Shown: one piece after another, positions 25,411 to 35,160 of the stretch
Layout: each line of letters starts with the position of its first letter
Numbering within the stretch: the stretch's first letter is position 1
NCBI GenBank assembly: GCA_945864455.1
Contig: CAMBBT010000004.1
Location: forward strand, 1-35,945
Origin: Polynucleobacter meluiroseus
Lineage (GTDB): Bacteria > Pseudomonadota > Gammaproteobacteria > Burkholderiales > Burkholderiaceae
Direction of reading: 5' to 3'
Length of the DNA: 35,945 bases
Translations under genes and position numbers: made by a program
The notes under the pieces: generated by a model
Told to the model about the DNA's origin: nothing
Seen by the model: the letters and a program-made list of their open reading frames with translations, nothing else
Databases searched by the model: none

Positions 25411-26940
25411 TTAGGGGTAAACAACTCTCACCCGATAGCCAGCAGTATTCTGCGGCAATGGAATTGGTAGTTGAGCTTGAATTAACTCTCCAGGGGCGAT
25501 GCCCGAGCGCAAAAAATCAGCATGAGATTCTTGCCAAGCAAGCGGTAACCATTCTTTTGGAGTTAAGCGGATTGATTGGATCTCAGATTCTTCTGCATCA
25601 GTGAGCGTAATTTCTAAATTTGGGGGTAAAACAGCGAGTGCAAGACGATTTTGTATTTCAACTTGCAGTATGGATTGATTTGCGCCGCTTTTAAGGCCCT
25701 CTCTCGCGTTTTCTGGCGATAGTGTGGCTGAAGTTATTTTCCACGCAGCAAAATCGCTTACAGGGCGATTTACGCATCCTAGTGCACCACATATTTTTTC
25801 ATCAACAGCTTGCAAAACAGAAAATGCAGCCACTGAAAAAGAATTTGATGTGCCATCCACACGTGTTGCTAACGCTGGCAGTAAAGAATTTCTAGAAAGG
25901 TGCTCACCAAATACGAGAAGCAGAACAAAAAAACTGGCTAGTAAAGCAAACTTCAACCCCTTTTTTTGCGCAGGTGCAGCAAAAAGAGTTTTTTTACTCT
26001 GCTCTTTGTCGTTGGATAGAGAGCCATGCAAGCAAACCCAGCCGTCATTCTCTTTCCAGACTGAAAGTTTGAGCCATTGACTATAGGTAGTAATCACCTC
26101 ATCAGCTTGACGAGCAAGCACTCCAGATAAAACAATTTGCCCACCTGGGCGTATTTTATTGACCAATGCTGGAGCGAGTACTTGAAGTGGGTTAGCCAAA
26201 ATATTGGCCATCACAATATCGTATTTCGTTTCTGCTGCAAGCTCTGTAGCACTCTCATTTGGTAAAACAAACTGAATGGTGGTGTTATTGATTTGGGCAT
26301 TGCTGCGGGCTGCAATCATTGCTTGAGGGTCGATATCGGTACCTACGACGGAACTACAGCCCAGCTTTGCAGCTGCAATGGCTAGAATGCCCGAGCCGCA
26401 ACCGTAATCGAGCAAACTCTGATTTTTTAGATTTGGATGCTCCTCAAGCCACAGCAAACATAAATGCGTAGTAGGGTGGCTACCCGTACCAAAAGCTAGG
26501 CCTGGATCAACCGCCAAACAGATTGCGTTTGGATCGTTGGGAGCGTCATGCCAAGATGGCACGACCCAAATGCGCTTACCAATGGGAATCGGTGCAAACT
26601 GACTTTGGGTAAGCCTTACCCAATCTTGTTCTTCAACAATTTTTTCTTGGGGGGCTGATAGCTTAAAACCAGCCTCTTTTAGAGAAGCAAGTAATTCAGG
26701 GATAAATTGCGCGCTAGCTGAGTCATCAAGCGCTGGATTAAAAAGAGCAGTTACGGAAGATCTATCCCAGGCCTGAACTTCTGGTGATAGACCAGGTTCT
26801 CCGTAAAGTGGGTTCTCATCATATCCACCAGCTGCATCATCTTCTACGGTGACGGATAGTGCTCCTAACTCCAGGAGCGCATCGCCTAATGGTTCTGCCG
26901 TTTCAGCGACTACCGTGAAGATCAATTCACGATAAGACAT
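25411..26940 (-). CDS. prmA: PrmA ribosomal protein L11 methyltransferase fused to a DUF3426-like membrane domain
   Basis: Residues 1 to about 308 are PrmA, the SAM-dependent enzyme that trimethylates ribosomal protein L11. They show AVDPGLAFGTGSHPTT (143-158), the SAM loop LDYGCGSGILAIAA (177-190) and NILANP (246-251). E. coli PrmA is 293 residues. After a short polar linker (309-327) comes a membrane helix (about 328-346). Residues 360-509 then resemble DUF3426 (LQAVDEKICGALGC at 376-389, later a beta-rich domain). In Burkholderiales the DUF3426 protein is normally a separate gene after prmA with an N-terminal CxxC zinc ribbon. That ribbon is absent here, and no stop or restart codon separates the parts. 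It follows accC after 16 bases. Confidence 0.88.
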   Translation of the reverse strand: MSYRELIFTVVAETAEPLGDALLELGALSVTVEDDAAGGYDENPLYGEPGLSPEVQAWDRSSVTALFNPALDDSASAQFIPELLASLKEAGFKLSAPQEKIVEEQDWVRLTQSQFAPIPIGKRIWVVPSWHDAPNDPNAICLAVDPGLAFGTGSHPTTHLCLLWLEEHPNLKNQSLLDYGCGSGILAIAAAKLGCSSVVGTDIDPQAMIAARSNAQINNTTIQFVLPNESATELAAETKYDIVMANILANPLQVLAPALVNKIRPGGQIVLSGVLARQADEVITTYSQWLKLSVWKENDGWVCLHGSLSNDKEQSKKTLFAAPAQKKGLKFALLASFFVLLLVFGEHLSRNSLLPALATRVDGTSNSFSVAAFSVLQAVDEKICGALGCVNRPVSDFAAWKITSATLSPENAREGLKSGANQSILQVEIQNRLALAVLPPNLEITLTDAEESEIQSIRLTPKEWLPLAWQESHADFLRSGIAPGELIQAQLPIPLPQNTAGYRVRVVYP

Positions 26941-26956
26941 GAGGTACTCGCATCAC

Positions 26957-28321
26957 TTAAGATTTTCCGCGACTTGCGGCTTGTTCTTCTAAGCGATGCT
27001 CCAGGTAGTGAATGCTAGTGCCGCCTTCCATGAAGTTAGGGTCTAACATTAATTCGCGGTGCAAGGGCACGTTGGTGGTGATGCCATCAATCACCATTTC
27101 GGATAGAGCAATTTGCATGCGGCGGATCGCCTGTTCACGAGTATTGCCGTAAGAAATTAGCTTACCAATCATTGAGTCATAGTTCGAGGGAACAACGTAT
27201 CCACTATAGGCATGAGAATCGACCCGAATGCCAGGACCACCTGGCATATGGAAGGATCCAATTTTGCCTGGGCTTGGTGTGAATTTGAATGGATCTTCTG
27301 CGTTCAAACGACATTCGATTGCATGCCCACGGAACACAATATCTTTTTGGCGATAGCCTAATTTGAGTCCAGCAGCAATCCGAATCTGTTCTTGAACAAT
27401 ATCTACCCCAGTAATCATTTCAGTGACGGGGTGCTCAACTTGAACGCGGGTATTCATCTCGATAAAGAAGAATTCGCCATCCTCATACAGGAACTCAAAA
27501 GTACCAGCGCCACGGTAAGCCATTTTTCGACAAGCTTCTGCGCAGCGTTCGCCAATTTTGGCGATCAAGCGACGATCAATGCCCGGAGCTGGCGCTTCTT
27601 CAATTACTTTTTGATGGCGGCGCTGCATAGAGCAATCGCGCTCGCCCAACCAAATCGCATTGCCATGGGTGTCGGCCAGAATCTGAATCTCGACGTGGCG
27701 AGGTTTTTCTAAGAACTTCTCCATATAGACTTCTGGATTACCAAACGCACGACCCGCTTCTTCGCGCGTCATATTGACGGCATTGAGAAGTGCTGCCTCG
27801 GTATGAACAACCCGCATACCACGACCGCCACCACCGCCAGCTGCTTTAATGATGACTGGATAGCCTACTTTCTTGGCAGTAGCAATAATTTCTTTTGGAT
27901 TATCAGTTAAGGCGCCTTCAGATCCAGGAACACAAGGAACCCCTGCTTTAATCATCGCGCGTTTAGCAGAGACCTTATCACCCATTAAGCGGATTGTTTC
28001 AGCTTTAGGGCCGATGAAGGCAAAGCCAGATTTCTCAACGCGTTCGGCAAAGTCAGCATTCTCAGAGAGGAAACCGTAACCCGGGTGAATGGCTTCGGCA
28101 TCAGTGACTTCAGCCGCAGAAATAATGGCCGGCATGTTGAGATAACTCTGTGGCGAGGGGGCGGGCCCAATACAAACGGCCTCATCAGCCAGCTTCACGT
28201 ACTTCGCTTCTTTATCTGCCGTGGAGTAGACCACTACAGTTTTAATTCCCAACTCACGGCAGGCGCGTTGGATACGGAGAGCAATTTCTCCCCGATTGGC
28301 AATCAGAATCTTATCGAACAT
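26957..28321 (-). CDS. accC: Acetyl-CoA carboxylase, biotin carboxylase subunit
   Basis: ATP-dependent carboxylation of biotin on AccB, the first half-reaction of malonyl-CoA synthesis. [20 protein letters not shown] is the canonical start. The ATP-grasp glycine loop is [20 protein letters not shown] is the biotin carboxylase signature, and [17 protein letters not shown] holds the metal and catalytic residues. At 454 residues the length is normal. It is the third gene of the minus-strand series aroQ-accB-accC-prmA, 48 bases after accB. Confidence 0.97.
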   Translation of the reverse strand: MFDKILIANRGEIALRIQRACRELGIKTVVVYSTADKEAKYVKLADEAVCIGPAPSPQSYLNMPAIISAAEVTDAEAIHPGYGFLSENADFAERVEKSGFAFIGPKAETIRLMGDKVSAKRAMIKAGVPCVPGSEGALTDNPKEIIATAKKVGYPVIIKAAGGGGGRGMRVVHTEAALLNAVNMTREEAGRAFGNPEVYMEKFLEKPRHVEIQILADTHGNAIWLGERDCSMQRRHQKVIEEAPAPGIDRRLIAKIGERCAEACRKMAYRGAGTFEFLYEDGEFFFIEMNTRVQVEHPVTEMITGVDIVQEQIRIAAGLKLGYRQKDIVFRGHAIECRLNAEDPFKFTPSPGKIGSFHMPGGPGIRVDSHAYSGYVVPSNYDSMIGKLISYGNTREQAIRRMQIALSEMVIDGITTNVPLHRELMLDPNFMEGGTSIHYLEHRLEEQAASRGKS

Positions 28322-28369
28322 GTCGGCTATGAGTTAGGTAAAAATGGATTAGTAGATGAGCTTAAAAGA

Positions 28370-28837
28370 TTAAGCAATGATGAATAGTGGTTGGTCAAAT
28401 TCAACTCCTTGACCGTTTTCGCACAGAATCTCTTTAACGACACCAGCGTATTCTGACTCAATCTCATTGAGTAATTTCATCGCTTCAATGATGCAAAGTG
28501 TTTGACCTACTTTTACCGTATCACCAATACTGACAAAATTTGGAGACTCCGGATTGGGTGCACGATAGAAAGTGCCCACCATTGGAGAGCGAGCAACCAA
28601 GCCAGCTTCACCAGTAGGGGCCTCAGTAGCCGGGGTTGCTAATGGTGCCTGATTCGCTACGGGACTAGCTGGCGCAGCATGAACTGGTGCTGGATTTGCA
28701 TAGACTGTTTGTCCAGCAGGGGCTGCAGAGTTAGAGTTAACGATGCGGACACGGTCCTCACCTTCATTAACCTCTAACTCAGAAATGCCCGACTCAGAAA
28801 CGAGGTCAATCAAGGTTTTTAGTTTTCTCAGATCCAT
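28370..28837 (-). CDS. accB: Biotin carboxyl carrier protein of acetyl-CoA carboxylase
   Basis: Carries biotin between AccC and the carboxyltransferase. The biotinyl domain contains EAMKL with the modified Lys121, preceded by the structural thumb-type region YRAPNPESPNFVSIGD. The N-terminal helix-rich segment (1-34) and an Ala/Pro linker (38-78) are typical. At 155 residues it is normal. It lies between aroQ (36 bases upstream) and accC, a standard gammaproteobacterial and betaproteobacterial arrangement. Confidence 0.96.
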   Translation of the reverse strand: MDLRKLKTLIDLVSESGISELEVNEGEDRVRIVNSNSAAPAGQTVYANPAPVHAAPASPVANQAPLATPATEAPTGEAGLVARSPMVGTFYRAPNPESPNFVSIGDTVKVGQTLCIIEAMKLLNEIESEYAGVVKEILCENGQGVEFDQPLFIIA

Positions 28838-28873
28838 AGGAATATTTCCTCTCTTGTAATGCTTTAAATAGAT

Positions 28874-29323
28874 TTATTTTTGTAAATGGGCAATGGCTGC
28901 TTGCAATGCCAATTCATAACCAATAGCGCCAAGACCACAAATGACGCCAGTGGCGATATCAGATAAATAGGAGTGTTTGCGGAACTCTTCGCGTTGATGA
29001 ATATTAGATAAATGGATTTCGATAAAAGGGATGGCCACCCCAGCTAAAACATCTCGCAAGGCAACGCTAGTATGGGTAAATGCGCCTGGATTGATGATGA
29101 TGAAATTCACCCCATCTTGGTTGGCTTTTTGAATTCGGTCAATTAACTCACCTTCATGATTGCTTTGGTAGGTGCACAGGTCTACAGATTGAGCTTGAGC
29201 CAGATTTTCCAGCTTTTGGTGGATGTCTTTGAGGGTGGTTGTCCCATAAACCTCTGGTTCACGAGTGCCTAATAGATTGAGGTTTGGACCCTGAATTACG
29301 AGAATTGAAGCTTTTTTCGACAT
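28874..29323 (-). CDS. aroQ: Type II 3-dehydroquinate dehydratase
   Basis: Third step of the shikimate pathway, trans-dehydration of 3-dehydroquinate by a dodecameric enzyme. [21 protein letters not shown] is the signature start, including the flexible lid Arg and Tyr. [14 protein letters not shown] and [20 protein letters not shown] hold the catalytic His and substrate-binding residues. At 149 residues the length is normal. It is the first gene of the aroQ-accB-accC-prmA series. A second shikimate gene, aroE, lies at the right edge of the window on the other strand. Confidence 0.96.
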   Translation of the reverse strand: MSKKASILVIQGPNLNLLGTREPEVYGTTTLKDIHQKLENLAQAQSVDLCTYQSNHEGELIDRIQKANQDGVNFIIINPGAFTHTSVALRDVLAGVAIPFIEIHLSNIHQREEFRKHSYLSDIATGVICGLGAIGYELALQAAIAHLQK

Positions 29324-29514
29324 AGATCCCTGTTTTTAGAGGCAGTTTGATGTTAATTGCTTCGAATGCTATGGCAGAAGTATACCTTCACCAGATTCTG
29401 AAAAAAGGGACTTCGAGGATTTTTAGGGTGAGATTTTGAAACTAAATGCCCTAATTACCTTGTTTTTAAGGGATAAAAAGGTGAATTCTAATCTATAAAA
29501 AGCAGTATCAGTCT

Positions 29515-30042
29515 CTATAAAGCTCCTTTAATTGCTTTTATGAGCTCTTCTTCGCTTATCTTTCCTAATTTTGTATATGTCGACTTACCTTTGGGATTAA
29601 TGATCACAGTATAAGGAAGGGCGCCTTGGGTATTACCCATTTGCTTAGACAGATTGCTGCCCTCTAGACCACCAATCACAATCGGATAGGAGACTGGGAT
29701 ACTTTTCAGAAATTCACGAATATTAGAGGGTGAATCGATACCGATACCGACAAATAAGACATTTTTCTGCAAATACTCTTGCGAAAGCAGATCCAAAGTG
29801 GGCATTTCCTCGATACAAGGGGGGCACCAGGAAGCCCAAAAGTTCACTACGAGGACTTTTCCCTGCCATTCAGATGTATTGACTGGTTTTCCGTCCGGGG
29901 TTTGCCAAGGGTTAGCAAAAAAGGCTTTTACAGAGGGTTCGCTAGCTAAGCCAGTTTTCGAAATCCATTGCGAAGTCAGCACACCTCCCAGCAGTGCCAA
30001 CAGACTAATTCCACAGATAGTCAGTAATTGTCTTCGGTTCAT
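29515..30042 (-). CDS. TlpA-like membrane-anchored thioredoxin family protein
   Basis: Periplasmic-facing thiol-disulfide oxidoreductase of the TlpA/ResA type. An N-terminal basic end (MNRR) and hydrophobic helix (LLTICGISLLALLGGVLTS) anchor it. The active site is WASWCPPC and the cis-Pro region is GALPYTVI. I choose ATG 30042 because AAGGAG stands 6-7 bases upstream, giving 175 residues; the frame is open to 30066. Such proteins reduce apocytochrome c or protect envelope thiols, and the partner is not known. It is divergent from mpl, whose ATG is 26 bases away, so promoters overlap the coding starts. Confidence 0.88.
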   Translation of the reverse strand: MNRRQLLTICGISLLALLGGVLTSQWISKTGLASEPSVKAFFANPWQTPDGKPVNTSEWQGKVLVVNFWASWCPPCIEEMPTLDLLSQEYLQKNVLFVGIGIDSPSNIREFLKSIPVSYPIVIGGLEGSNLSKQMGNTQGALPYTVIINPKGKSTYTKLGKISEEELIKAIKGAL

Positions 30043-30068
30043 TGCAACTCCTTCGCTAAAATTCATAG

Positions 30069-31466
30069 ATGCATATACATATCTTGGGCATCTGCGGTAC
30101 TTTCATGGGTGGCATTGCCGCAATCGCTCGGCAAGCCGGACATCGTGTAACAGGTTGTGATGCTAACGTGTATCCGCCAATGAGTACACAGCTTGAGGCT
30201 CAAGGTATTGAACTGATTGAAGGATTTTCACCAGATCAATTATTACAGTTTGAGACGATGCCTGATTTATTTGTGATTGGCAATGTAGTTTCGCGCGGCA
30301 ATCCCTTAATGGAGGCCATTCTGAATCAGGGGCTTCCTTATGTCTCTGGCCCACAGTGGCTAGGCGAACAAGTTTTATATGGCAGGCATGTTTTAGCGGT
30401 TGCTGGAACGCATGGCAAGACAACAACCTCAGCCATGCTGACTTGGATATTAGAATTTAATGGTTACAAACCAGGTTATTTGATTGGTGGCGTGCCACTC
30501 AATTTCACCGTATCTGCACGTTTAGGCGAGAGCCAATATTTTGTGATCGAGGCTGACGAATACGACACCGCTTTTTTTGATAAGCGCAGCAAGTTTGTGC
30601 ACTACAGGCCCCGCACTGCTTTATTAAATAACTTAGAGTTTGATCATGCCGATATTTTTGCTGATCTAGCAGCCATTGAAACCCAGTTTCATCATTTAGT
30701 CCGGACCGTTCCGAGCTATGGTTTGCTGGTGGTGAACGGCGAGGAGCCTGCCTTAGCAAGCGTGATGACACGGGGTTCTTGGGCACCTGTAGAGCAGTTC
30801 GGTCATGAGTCTAACAAGGAGTGGTCATTCATCTCTCAAGCTGGTGATGGATTTATTGTGCACAAAGCTGGTAAGGAAGTCGCCACGGTGAAGTGGGCTA
30901 CAGATTCTGGAGTGATGGGCCGACATAATCAACTCAATGCTCTTGCAGCAATTGCATCAGCAAATCACATCGGTATTTCACCGGCGGATTCCGCGCGCGC
31001 CTTGGCTGAGTTTAAAAATGTCAAACGACGTCTTGAAACTATTGGTATTGCAAATGGCGTTACCGTCTATGACGATTTTGCCCATCATCCCACTGCGATT
31101 GCGACAACTGTGGATGGTTTGCGTCGTCGTGTTGGTCAGGCGCGTATCTTGGCGGTATTAGAGCCTCGCTCCAATACGATGAAGCTAGGGGTGATGAAGG
31201 CTCAGCTTCCTGGTAGCTTGAGCCAGGCCGATCGAGTTTTTGCCTATGGCGCCAATACTGGTAAGGAGTCTCTAGGTTGGGACTTGGCTGAGGTGTTATC
31301 CCCACTTAATTCCAAAGAGCAGGGCAAAGCACACGCTTTTGATGAGCTTGATGCGCTAGTCAATGCAGTTGTAAAAGAAGCAAAGCCTGGCGATCACATC
31401 TTAGTAATGAGCAATGGCGGGTTTGGTGGCGTGCATCAAAAAATATTAAAAGCGATTAGTGCTTAA
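30069..31466 (+). CDS. mpl: UDP-N-acetylmuramate:L-alanyl-gamma-D-glutamyl-meso-diaminopimelate ligase
   Basis: Cytosolic Mur-ligase family enzyme that joins recycled tripeptide to UDP-MurNAc. MHIHILGICGTFMGGIAAIA is the nucleotide-binding start, AGTHGKTTTSAM the ATP P-loop, EADEYDTAFFD the metal and substrate region, and DDFAHHPTAI the second conserved block. At 465 residues the length is normal. It works in the same murein recycling pathway as the AmpD fusion at 18313: AmpD releases the tripeptide that Mpl re-uses. It is divergent from the TlpA-like gene and followed by an SDR gene after 40 bases. Confidence 0.95.
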   Translation: MHIHILGICGTFMGGIAAIARQAGHRVTGCDANVYPPMSTQLEAQGIELIEGFSPDQLLQFETMPDLFVIGNVVSRGNPLMEAILNQGLPYVSGPQWLGEQVLYGRHVLAVAGTHGKTTTSAMLTWILEFNGYKPGYLIGGVPLNFTVSARLGESQYFVIEADEYDTAFFDKRSKFVHYRPRTALLNNLEFDHADIFADLAAIETQFHHLVRTVPSYGLLVVNGEEPALASVMTRGSWAPVEQFGHESNKEWSFISQAGDGFIVHKAGKEVATVKWATDSGVMGRHNQLNALAAIASANHIGISPADSARALAEFKNVKRRLETIGIANGVTVYDDFAHHPTAIATTVDGLRRRVGQARILAVLEPRSNTMKLGVMKAQLPGSLSQADRVFAYGANTGKESLGWDLAEVLSPLNSKEQGKAHAFDELDALVNAVVKEAKPGDHILVMSNGGFGGVHQKILKAISA

Positions 31467-31506
31467 TCAGTACGATCAAAGTAAATCCAAATAGAGAGAG
31501 TATGCA

Positions 31507-32241
31507 ATGGGTGACAGATTAAAAGATAAGGTAGCAATCATTACAGGCGCAGCAAAAGGCATTGGTTTTGCTACTGCCCAGCGCTTTGCCGGAGAGGGTG
31601 CAATAGTAATCCTTGCCGATATGAATCTAGAGTCTGTAAAAGGCGCTGCTGCGCAGATTCCGAGTGCCCAGGCCTATGCCATGAATGTGACCGACCGGGC
31701 CAGCATTCAGGCAGTGGTAGATCAAGTGATGCAAAAACAGGGCCGTATCGATATCTTAATTAATAACGCTGGTATTACGCAAGATGCCCGTTTAGTGAAG
31801 ATGACAGAGGCGCAATTTGATGCGGTAATTGATGTCAATCTCAAGGGCGTATTTAATTGCACACAGTTAATTGTTCCTCATATGTTGGAGGCTAAGTCAG
31901 GCGCGATTATCAATGCATCTAGTGTTGTTGGTATTTACGGCAACTTCGGTCAAACTAATTACTCTGCTACTAAATTTGGCGTAATCGGTTTTACCAAGAC
32001 TTGGGCACGCGAACTCGGTCCTAAAGGCGTTCGGGTAAATGCAATTTGCCCTGGATTTATTGCAACTGAGATGATTAAAGCAATGCCAGAAAATATATTG
32101 CAAGATATTAAGCGGCGGAGTTGGCTTGGTCGCCTAGGTACTCCAGAGGAAATAGCAAGTGTGTATTTATTCTTGGCTAGTAATGAGGCCAGCTTTATCA
32201 ACGGAGTTGCTTTAGAGGTTAGCGGCGGGATTTCACTCTAA
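31507..32241 (+). CDS. SDR oxidoreductase, 3-oxoacyl-ACP/acetoacetyl-CoA reductase type
   Basis: NAD(P)H-dependent short-chain dehydrogenase/reductase. The cofactor motif TGAAKGIG (13-20), NNAG (86-89), and catalytic S139, Y152 and K156 (in NYSATK) are all present. The C-terminal VSGGISL ending is FabG-like. At 244 residues it has family length. It lies away from other fatty acid synthesis genes, so it may be a FabG paralogue or an acetoacetyl-CoA reductase. It is 3 bases from the RNB ribonuclease gene, hence co-transcribed. Confidence 0.87.
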   Translation: MGDRLKDKVAIITGAAKGIGFATAQRFAGEGAIVILADMNLESVKGAAAQIPSAQAYAMNVTDRASIQAVVDQVMQKQGRIDILINNAGITQDARLVKMTEAQFDAVIDVNLKGVFNCTQLIVPHMLEAKSGAIINASSVVGIYGNFGQTNYSATKFGVIGFTKTWARELGPKGVRVNAICPGFIATEMIKAMPENILQDIKRRSWLGRLGTPEEIASVYLFLASNEASFINGVALEVSGGISL

Positions 32242-32243
32242 GT

Positions 32244-34247
32244 ATGAACCTCGTATATGAAGAAGGCGGCGACATTAAGCTTGCCACAGTGCAGTCTGCA
32301 TCAGGTTCGGGTGATGCTGAGTCTTGGCAAGCTACCAGTCTTTCAGGAAAAAAGATCAAACTCAAAGCCAAAGAAGTTTGGCTACGCTTTGAGAAGCCTG
32401 AGGCTCAGGCAGTCATGGACGAAGCCACTACTTTGTCTAAAGATATCGATTTACAGTTACTGTGGGATTGCGCTCCCGAGGAAGAGTTTGGTCTGGTCGA
32501 TGTTTCTCATGAGTACTTTGGCGCGCAAGCGACGATTCCTCAGCAAGTCTCCTTAGGCATTGCTTTGCAGGGAGCCCCAGTATTTTTTCGTCGCAAGGGG
32601 CGCGGGCGCTTTCAGAGGGCGCCACTCGAGCAGTTGCAGGCTGGCTTAGCTGCATTGGAGCGCAAGCAAAAAGAGCTTGAACAGCAGTCTACTTGGCAAC
32701 AAGAATTAGTGGCTGGGACATTCCCAGAAACACTTCAGTCTTCTGTCCAGCAGTTATTGTTTTCACCGGATAAAAATACCACTGCGTATAAAGCGTTGAC
32801 AGCCGCATGCAATGAGACAGGAGAATCTCCTGCGCAGCTGATGATTCGTTGTGGTTCGATTAGTTCTCCTCTGGCTTATCACCAAGGCATGTTTCTCAAG
32901 GCGCATTTTCCTAATGGAGCTGCACATAGTCAAAGTATTGCCGTTGACCAAACCGCTTATGCTGCTGCTATCGCAGAACTTCCTCTGGCAGATGTGAAAG
33001 CTTTCTCAATTGATGATGCTGGAACTACGGAGATTGACGATGCCTTATCGGTAACAGAGCTCGCTGATGGTGGTCATCGCATTGGTATCCATATTGCCGC
33101 ACCTGGTTTGGTGATTACTAAAGATGATTCTCTGGATCAGGTAGCGCGGAGTCGGATGTCGACAGTGTATTTTCCGGGCGACAAAATTACGATGTTGCCT
33201 GATTCTGTCATTGAACAATTTTCTTTAGATGAGGGCGCTTCAAGACCCGCCTTATCGATCTACGTTGATATCGATGCACAAGGGGTAGCAAATAGAGACT
33301 CGCTACAAATGCGTGCCGAGATGGTACCTATGGTTGCGAACTTGCGTCTAGAGGATATTGAGCATCTCGTCAGCGAGGAAAGTTTAGCTGATGAAGGGGC
33401 TACCTATCCTTATCGTAAAGAGCTCTCTATTTTATGGAGGGCTGCTCAGCTTCTGCATGCTGGCCGCCAAGAAAAACGTGTCGCTAATGGGCTACGCGCA
33501 GAGCAGTTAGGGCTTATTGATCCCAATGCCTTAGCAAGAGATTTTCATTTCCAGATCAATGATATAAATGGAGTAGAACGCGTAGAAATTATGCCGCGTC
33601 AGCGTGGATCTATTCTTGATACGATTGTTGCTGAATGGATGATTTTCTGTAACAGTGCTTCCGGTCAGCTCTTGGCTGATCATGGTTTGCCAGGCTTATT
33701 TAGAACCCAGAAGGGTTGGGGCCCTTTGCGCACGCGCATGCAAACTACCCCAGGTCCACATGAAGGCTTGGGTTTAGATTACTATGCGTGGTGCACATCG
33801 CCACTACGCCGCTACTCAGATTTAGTTAATCAATGGCAACTCATTGCCTTAGCTAAGCATGGCGTAACCGCCAAGATGGTTGCGCCCTTCCCACCGCGCG
33901 ATGCTAGTTTGATGGGGATTGCTGCAGATTTTGAGTCTTGTTATCAAACTTACAGTGAATACCAAGACCGATTAGAAAAGTACTGGTGTCTGCGTTGGGC
34001 TACTCAGGATGGCGAGTCTAAGAATGTACATGTACGTCATTTAAAAGAAGGCATGTCTCGACTGGAGTTAGTCCCATTGCACCTCCCTGTTCCAGAGCTA
34101 GCAAGCCATTCGCGTATGACTCGCGCCGAGGTGGTGCTAGCCGATATCGATTTATTGCAGCTCAGTGCCGCTGTTAGGGTCCTAGAGATTGAAGCTAAAG
34201 TTGAAGTGCCCGAGGTTAGCGCGCAAGAAGATGGTAGCGCAGACTAA
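32244..34247 (+). CDS. RNB-domain (RNase II/R family) exoribonuclease
   Basis: Predicted processive 3'-5' exoribonuclease. The RNB catalytic loop reads SIDDAGTTEIDDAL; compared with E. coli RNase II, the second catalytic Asp position is Glu, as far as I recall also found in other members of this subgroup. Further RNB blocks are STVYFPGDKITMLPD, PALSIYVDID, and YAWCTSPLRRYSDLVNQWQ with the conserved Arg residues. At 667 residues it resembles RNase II in size. The N-terminal cold-shock domains are weakly recognisable and the C-terminal S1 region looks shortened. It is tightly packed between the SDR gene and the TonB-like gene. Confidence 0.87.
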   Translation: MNLVYEEGGDIKLATVQSASGSGDAESWQATSLSGKKIKLKAKEVWLRFEKPEAQAVMDEATTLSKDIDLQLLWDCAPEEEFGLVDVSHEYFGAQATIPQQVSLGIALQGAPVFFRRKGRGRFQRAPLEQLQAGLAALERKQKELEQQSTWQQELVAGTFPETLQSSVQQLLFSPDKNTTAYKALTAACNETGESPAQLMIRCGSISSPLAYHQGMFLKAHFPNGAAHSQSIAVDQTAYAAAIAELPLADVKAFSIDDAGTTEIDDALSVTELADGGHRIGIHIAAPGLVITKDDSLDQVARSRMSTVYFPGDKITMLPDSVIEQFSLDEGASRPALSIYVDIDAQGVANRDSLQMRAEMVPMVANLRLEDIEHLVSEESLADEGATYPYRKELSILWRAAQLLHAGRQEKRVANGLRAEQLGLIDPNALARDFHFQINDINGVERVEIMPRQRGSILDTIVAEWMIFCNSASGQLLADHGLPGLFRTQKGWGPLRTRMQTTPGPHEGLGLDYYAWCTSPLRRYSDLVNQWQLIALAKHGVTAKMVAPFPPRDASLMGIAADFESCYQTYSEYQDRLEKYWCLRWATQDGESKNVHVRHLKEGMSRLELVPLHLPVPELASHSRMTRAEVVLADIDLLQLSAAVRVLEIEAKVEVPEVSAQEDGSAD

Positions 34248-35118
34248 ATTGGCCCAATTCGTGGTGCCTGAAAGATTAAGCAGAGCAGTGCTTTACTTTC
34301 AGACTACTTGGCAGCGCTACCCATTTCGCTTAGCACTTTGCATCTCTCTTGTAATTCACATTATTTTCTTATCGGTTCGTTGGGGATTTGGAGAAATTGA
34401 GAATCGTCGACTCAATACGCCGCTGAGTGTCGTATTAGTAAATGCCAGCAATAAAACACCCCCCAAGGAGGCTAATAAATTAGCGCAAGCAGATTTGCAG
34501 GGTGGTGGCAAAACAGAAAATCAAGATGCAACTGCTGTGCATCGAGCTCGCATGGGAGCTGAAGCTCGTCTTGAGGTTTTAGAGAAACAGCAAAAACAAA
34601 TGTTGGCAAAGTTGACGCAAGAGCGAATTCGTTCGGGTGGACACAAGAGTGGCGACGATCAAAAAATGACGCCCCAACTCAATTCTCTGGAAGCGGAACT
34701 GGCTAAACGTTTGCAGGCAGATGGACGCGAATCACGTCGTAAAGTCTTAACGGGTAGCAATACCAAAGCCGTGACTTTTGCGCACTACTACGATGCCATG
34801 CGTCAGAAGATCGAAGCTTATGGAAGTGCATTTTTTCCGCGCGCCAATGGTCGCCCTTTGTACGGTAGCTTGGTAATTGTGGTCAGCGTGGATGCCCAAG
34901 GACGAATTACTACGAATGCTCAAGGCAAGGATGGTTTATCGGTAGGGCGTAGCTCAGGCAATCCTGAGTTAGATAGGCAGGCCATTGCAATCGTGCGAGC
35001 TTCTGCTCCCTTTGGACCATTTCCTTCCGAAATGCGTAATCAGATCGATGTACTAGATTGGGTTTCTACCTTTGAGTTTGCGCGCGATGGTGCTGACCGT
35101 CTGGAGTTACGACGTTAA
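34231..35118 (+). CDS. TonB-like protein (energy transducer TonB, C-terminal domain)
   Basis: Predicted inner-membrane anchored periplasm-spanning protein. One N-terminal helix (FRLALCISLVIHIIFLSVRW) precedes a charged, coiled-coil-prone middle with runs such as EVLEKQQKQMLAKLTQERI. The TonB C-terminal fold follows (YGSLVIVVSVDAQGRI then NPELDRQAIAIVRASAPFGPFP). I choose ATG 34231 (MVAQTKLAQ), which gives 295 residues and overlaps the ribonuclease gene by 17 bases. The frame is open further back to 34189. The classic Pro/Lys-rich linker is replaced by the Gln/Lys/Glu-rich helix. No TonB-dependent receptor, exbB or exbD lies nearby, so the partner system is not visible. Confidence 0.8.
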   Translation: MVAQTKLAQFVVPERLSRAVLYFQTTWQRYPFRLALCISLVIHIIFLSVRWGFGEIENRRLNTPLSVVLVNASNKTPPKEANKLAQADLQGGGKTENQDATAVHRARMGAEARLEVLEKQQKQMLAKLTQERIRSGGHKSGDDQKMTPQLNSLEAELAKRLQADGRESRRKVLTGSNTKAVTFAHYYDAMRQKIEAYGSAFFPRANGRPLYGSLVIVVSVDAQGRITTNAQGKDGLSVGRSSGNPELDRQAIAIVRASAPFGPFPSEMRNQIDVLDWVSTFEFARDGADRLELRR

Positions 35119-35160
35119 TTTTGAAAAATAGTTCATAAATTCGCTTATTCTGTAGTCATC

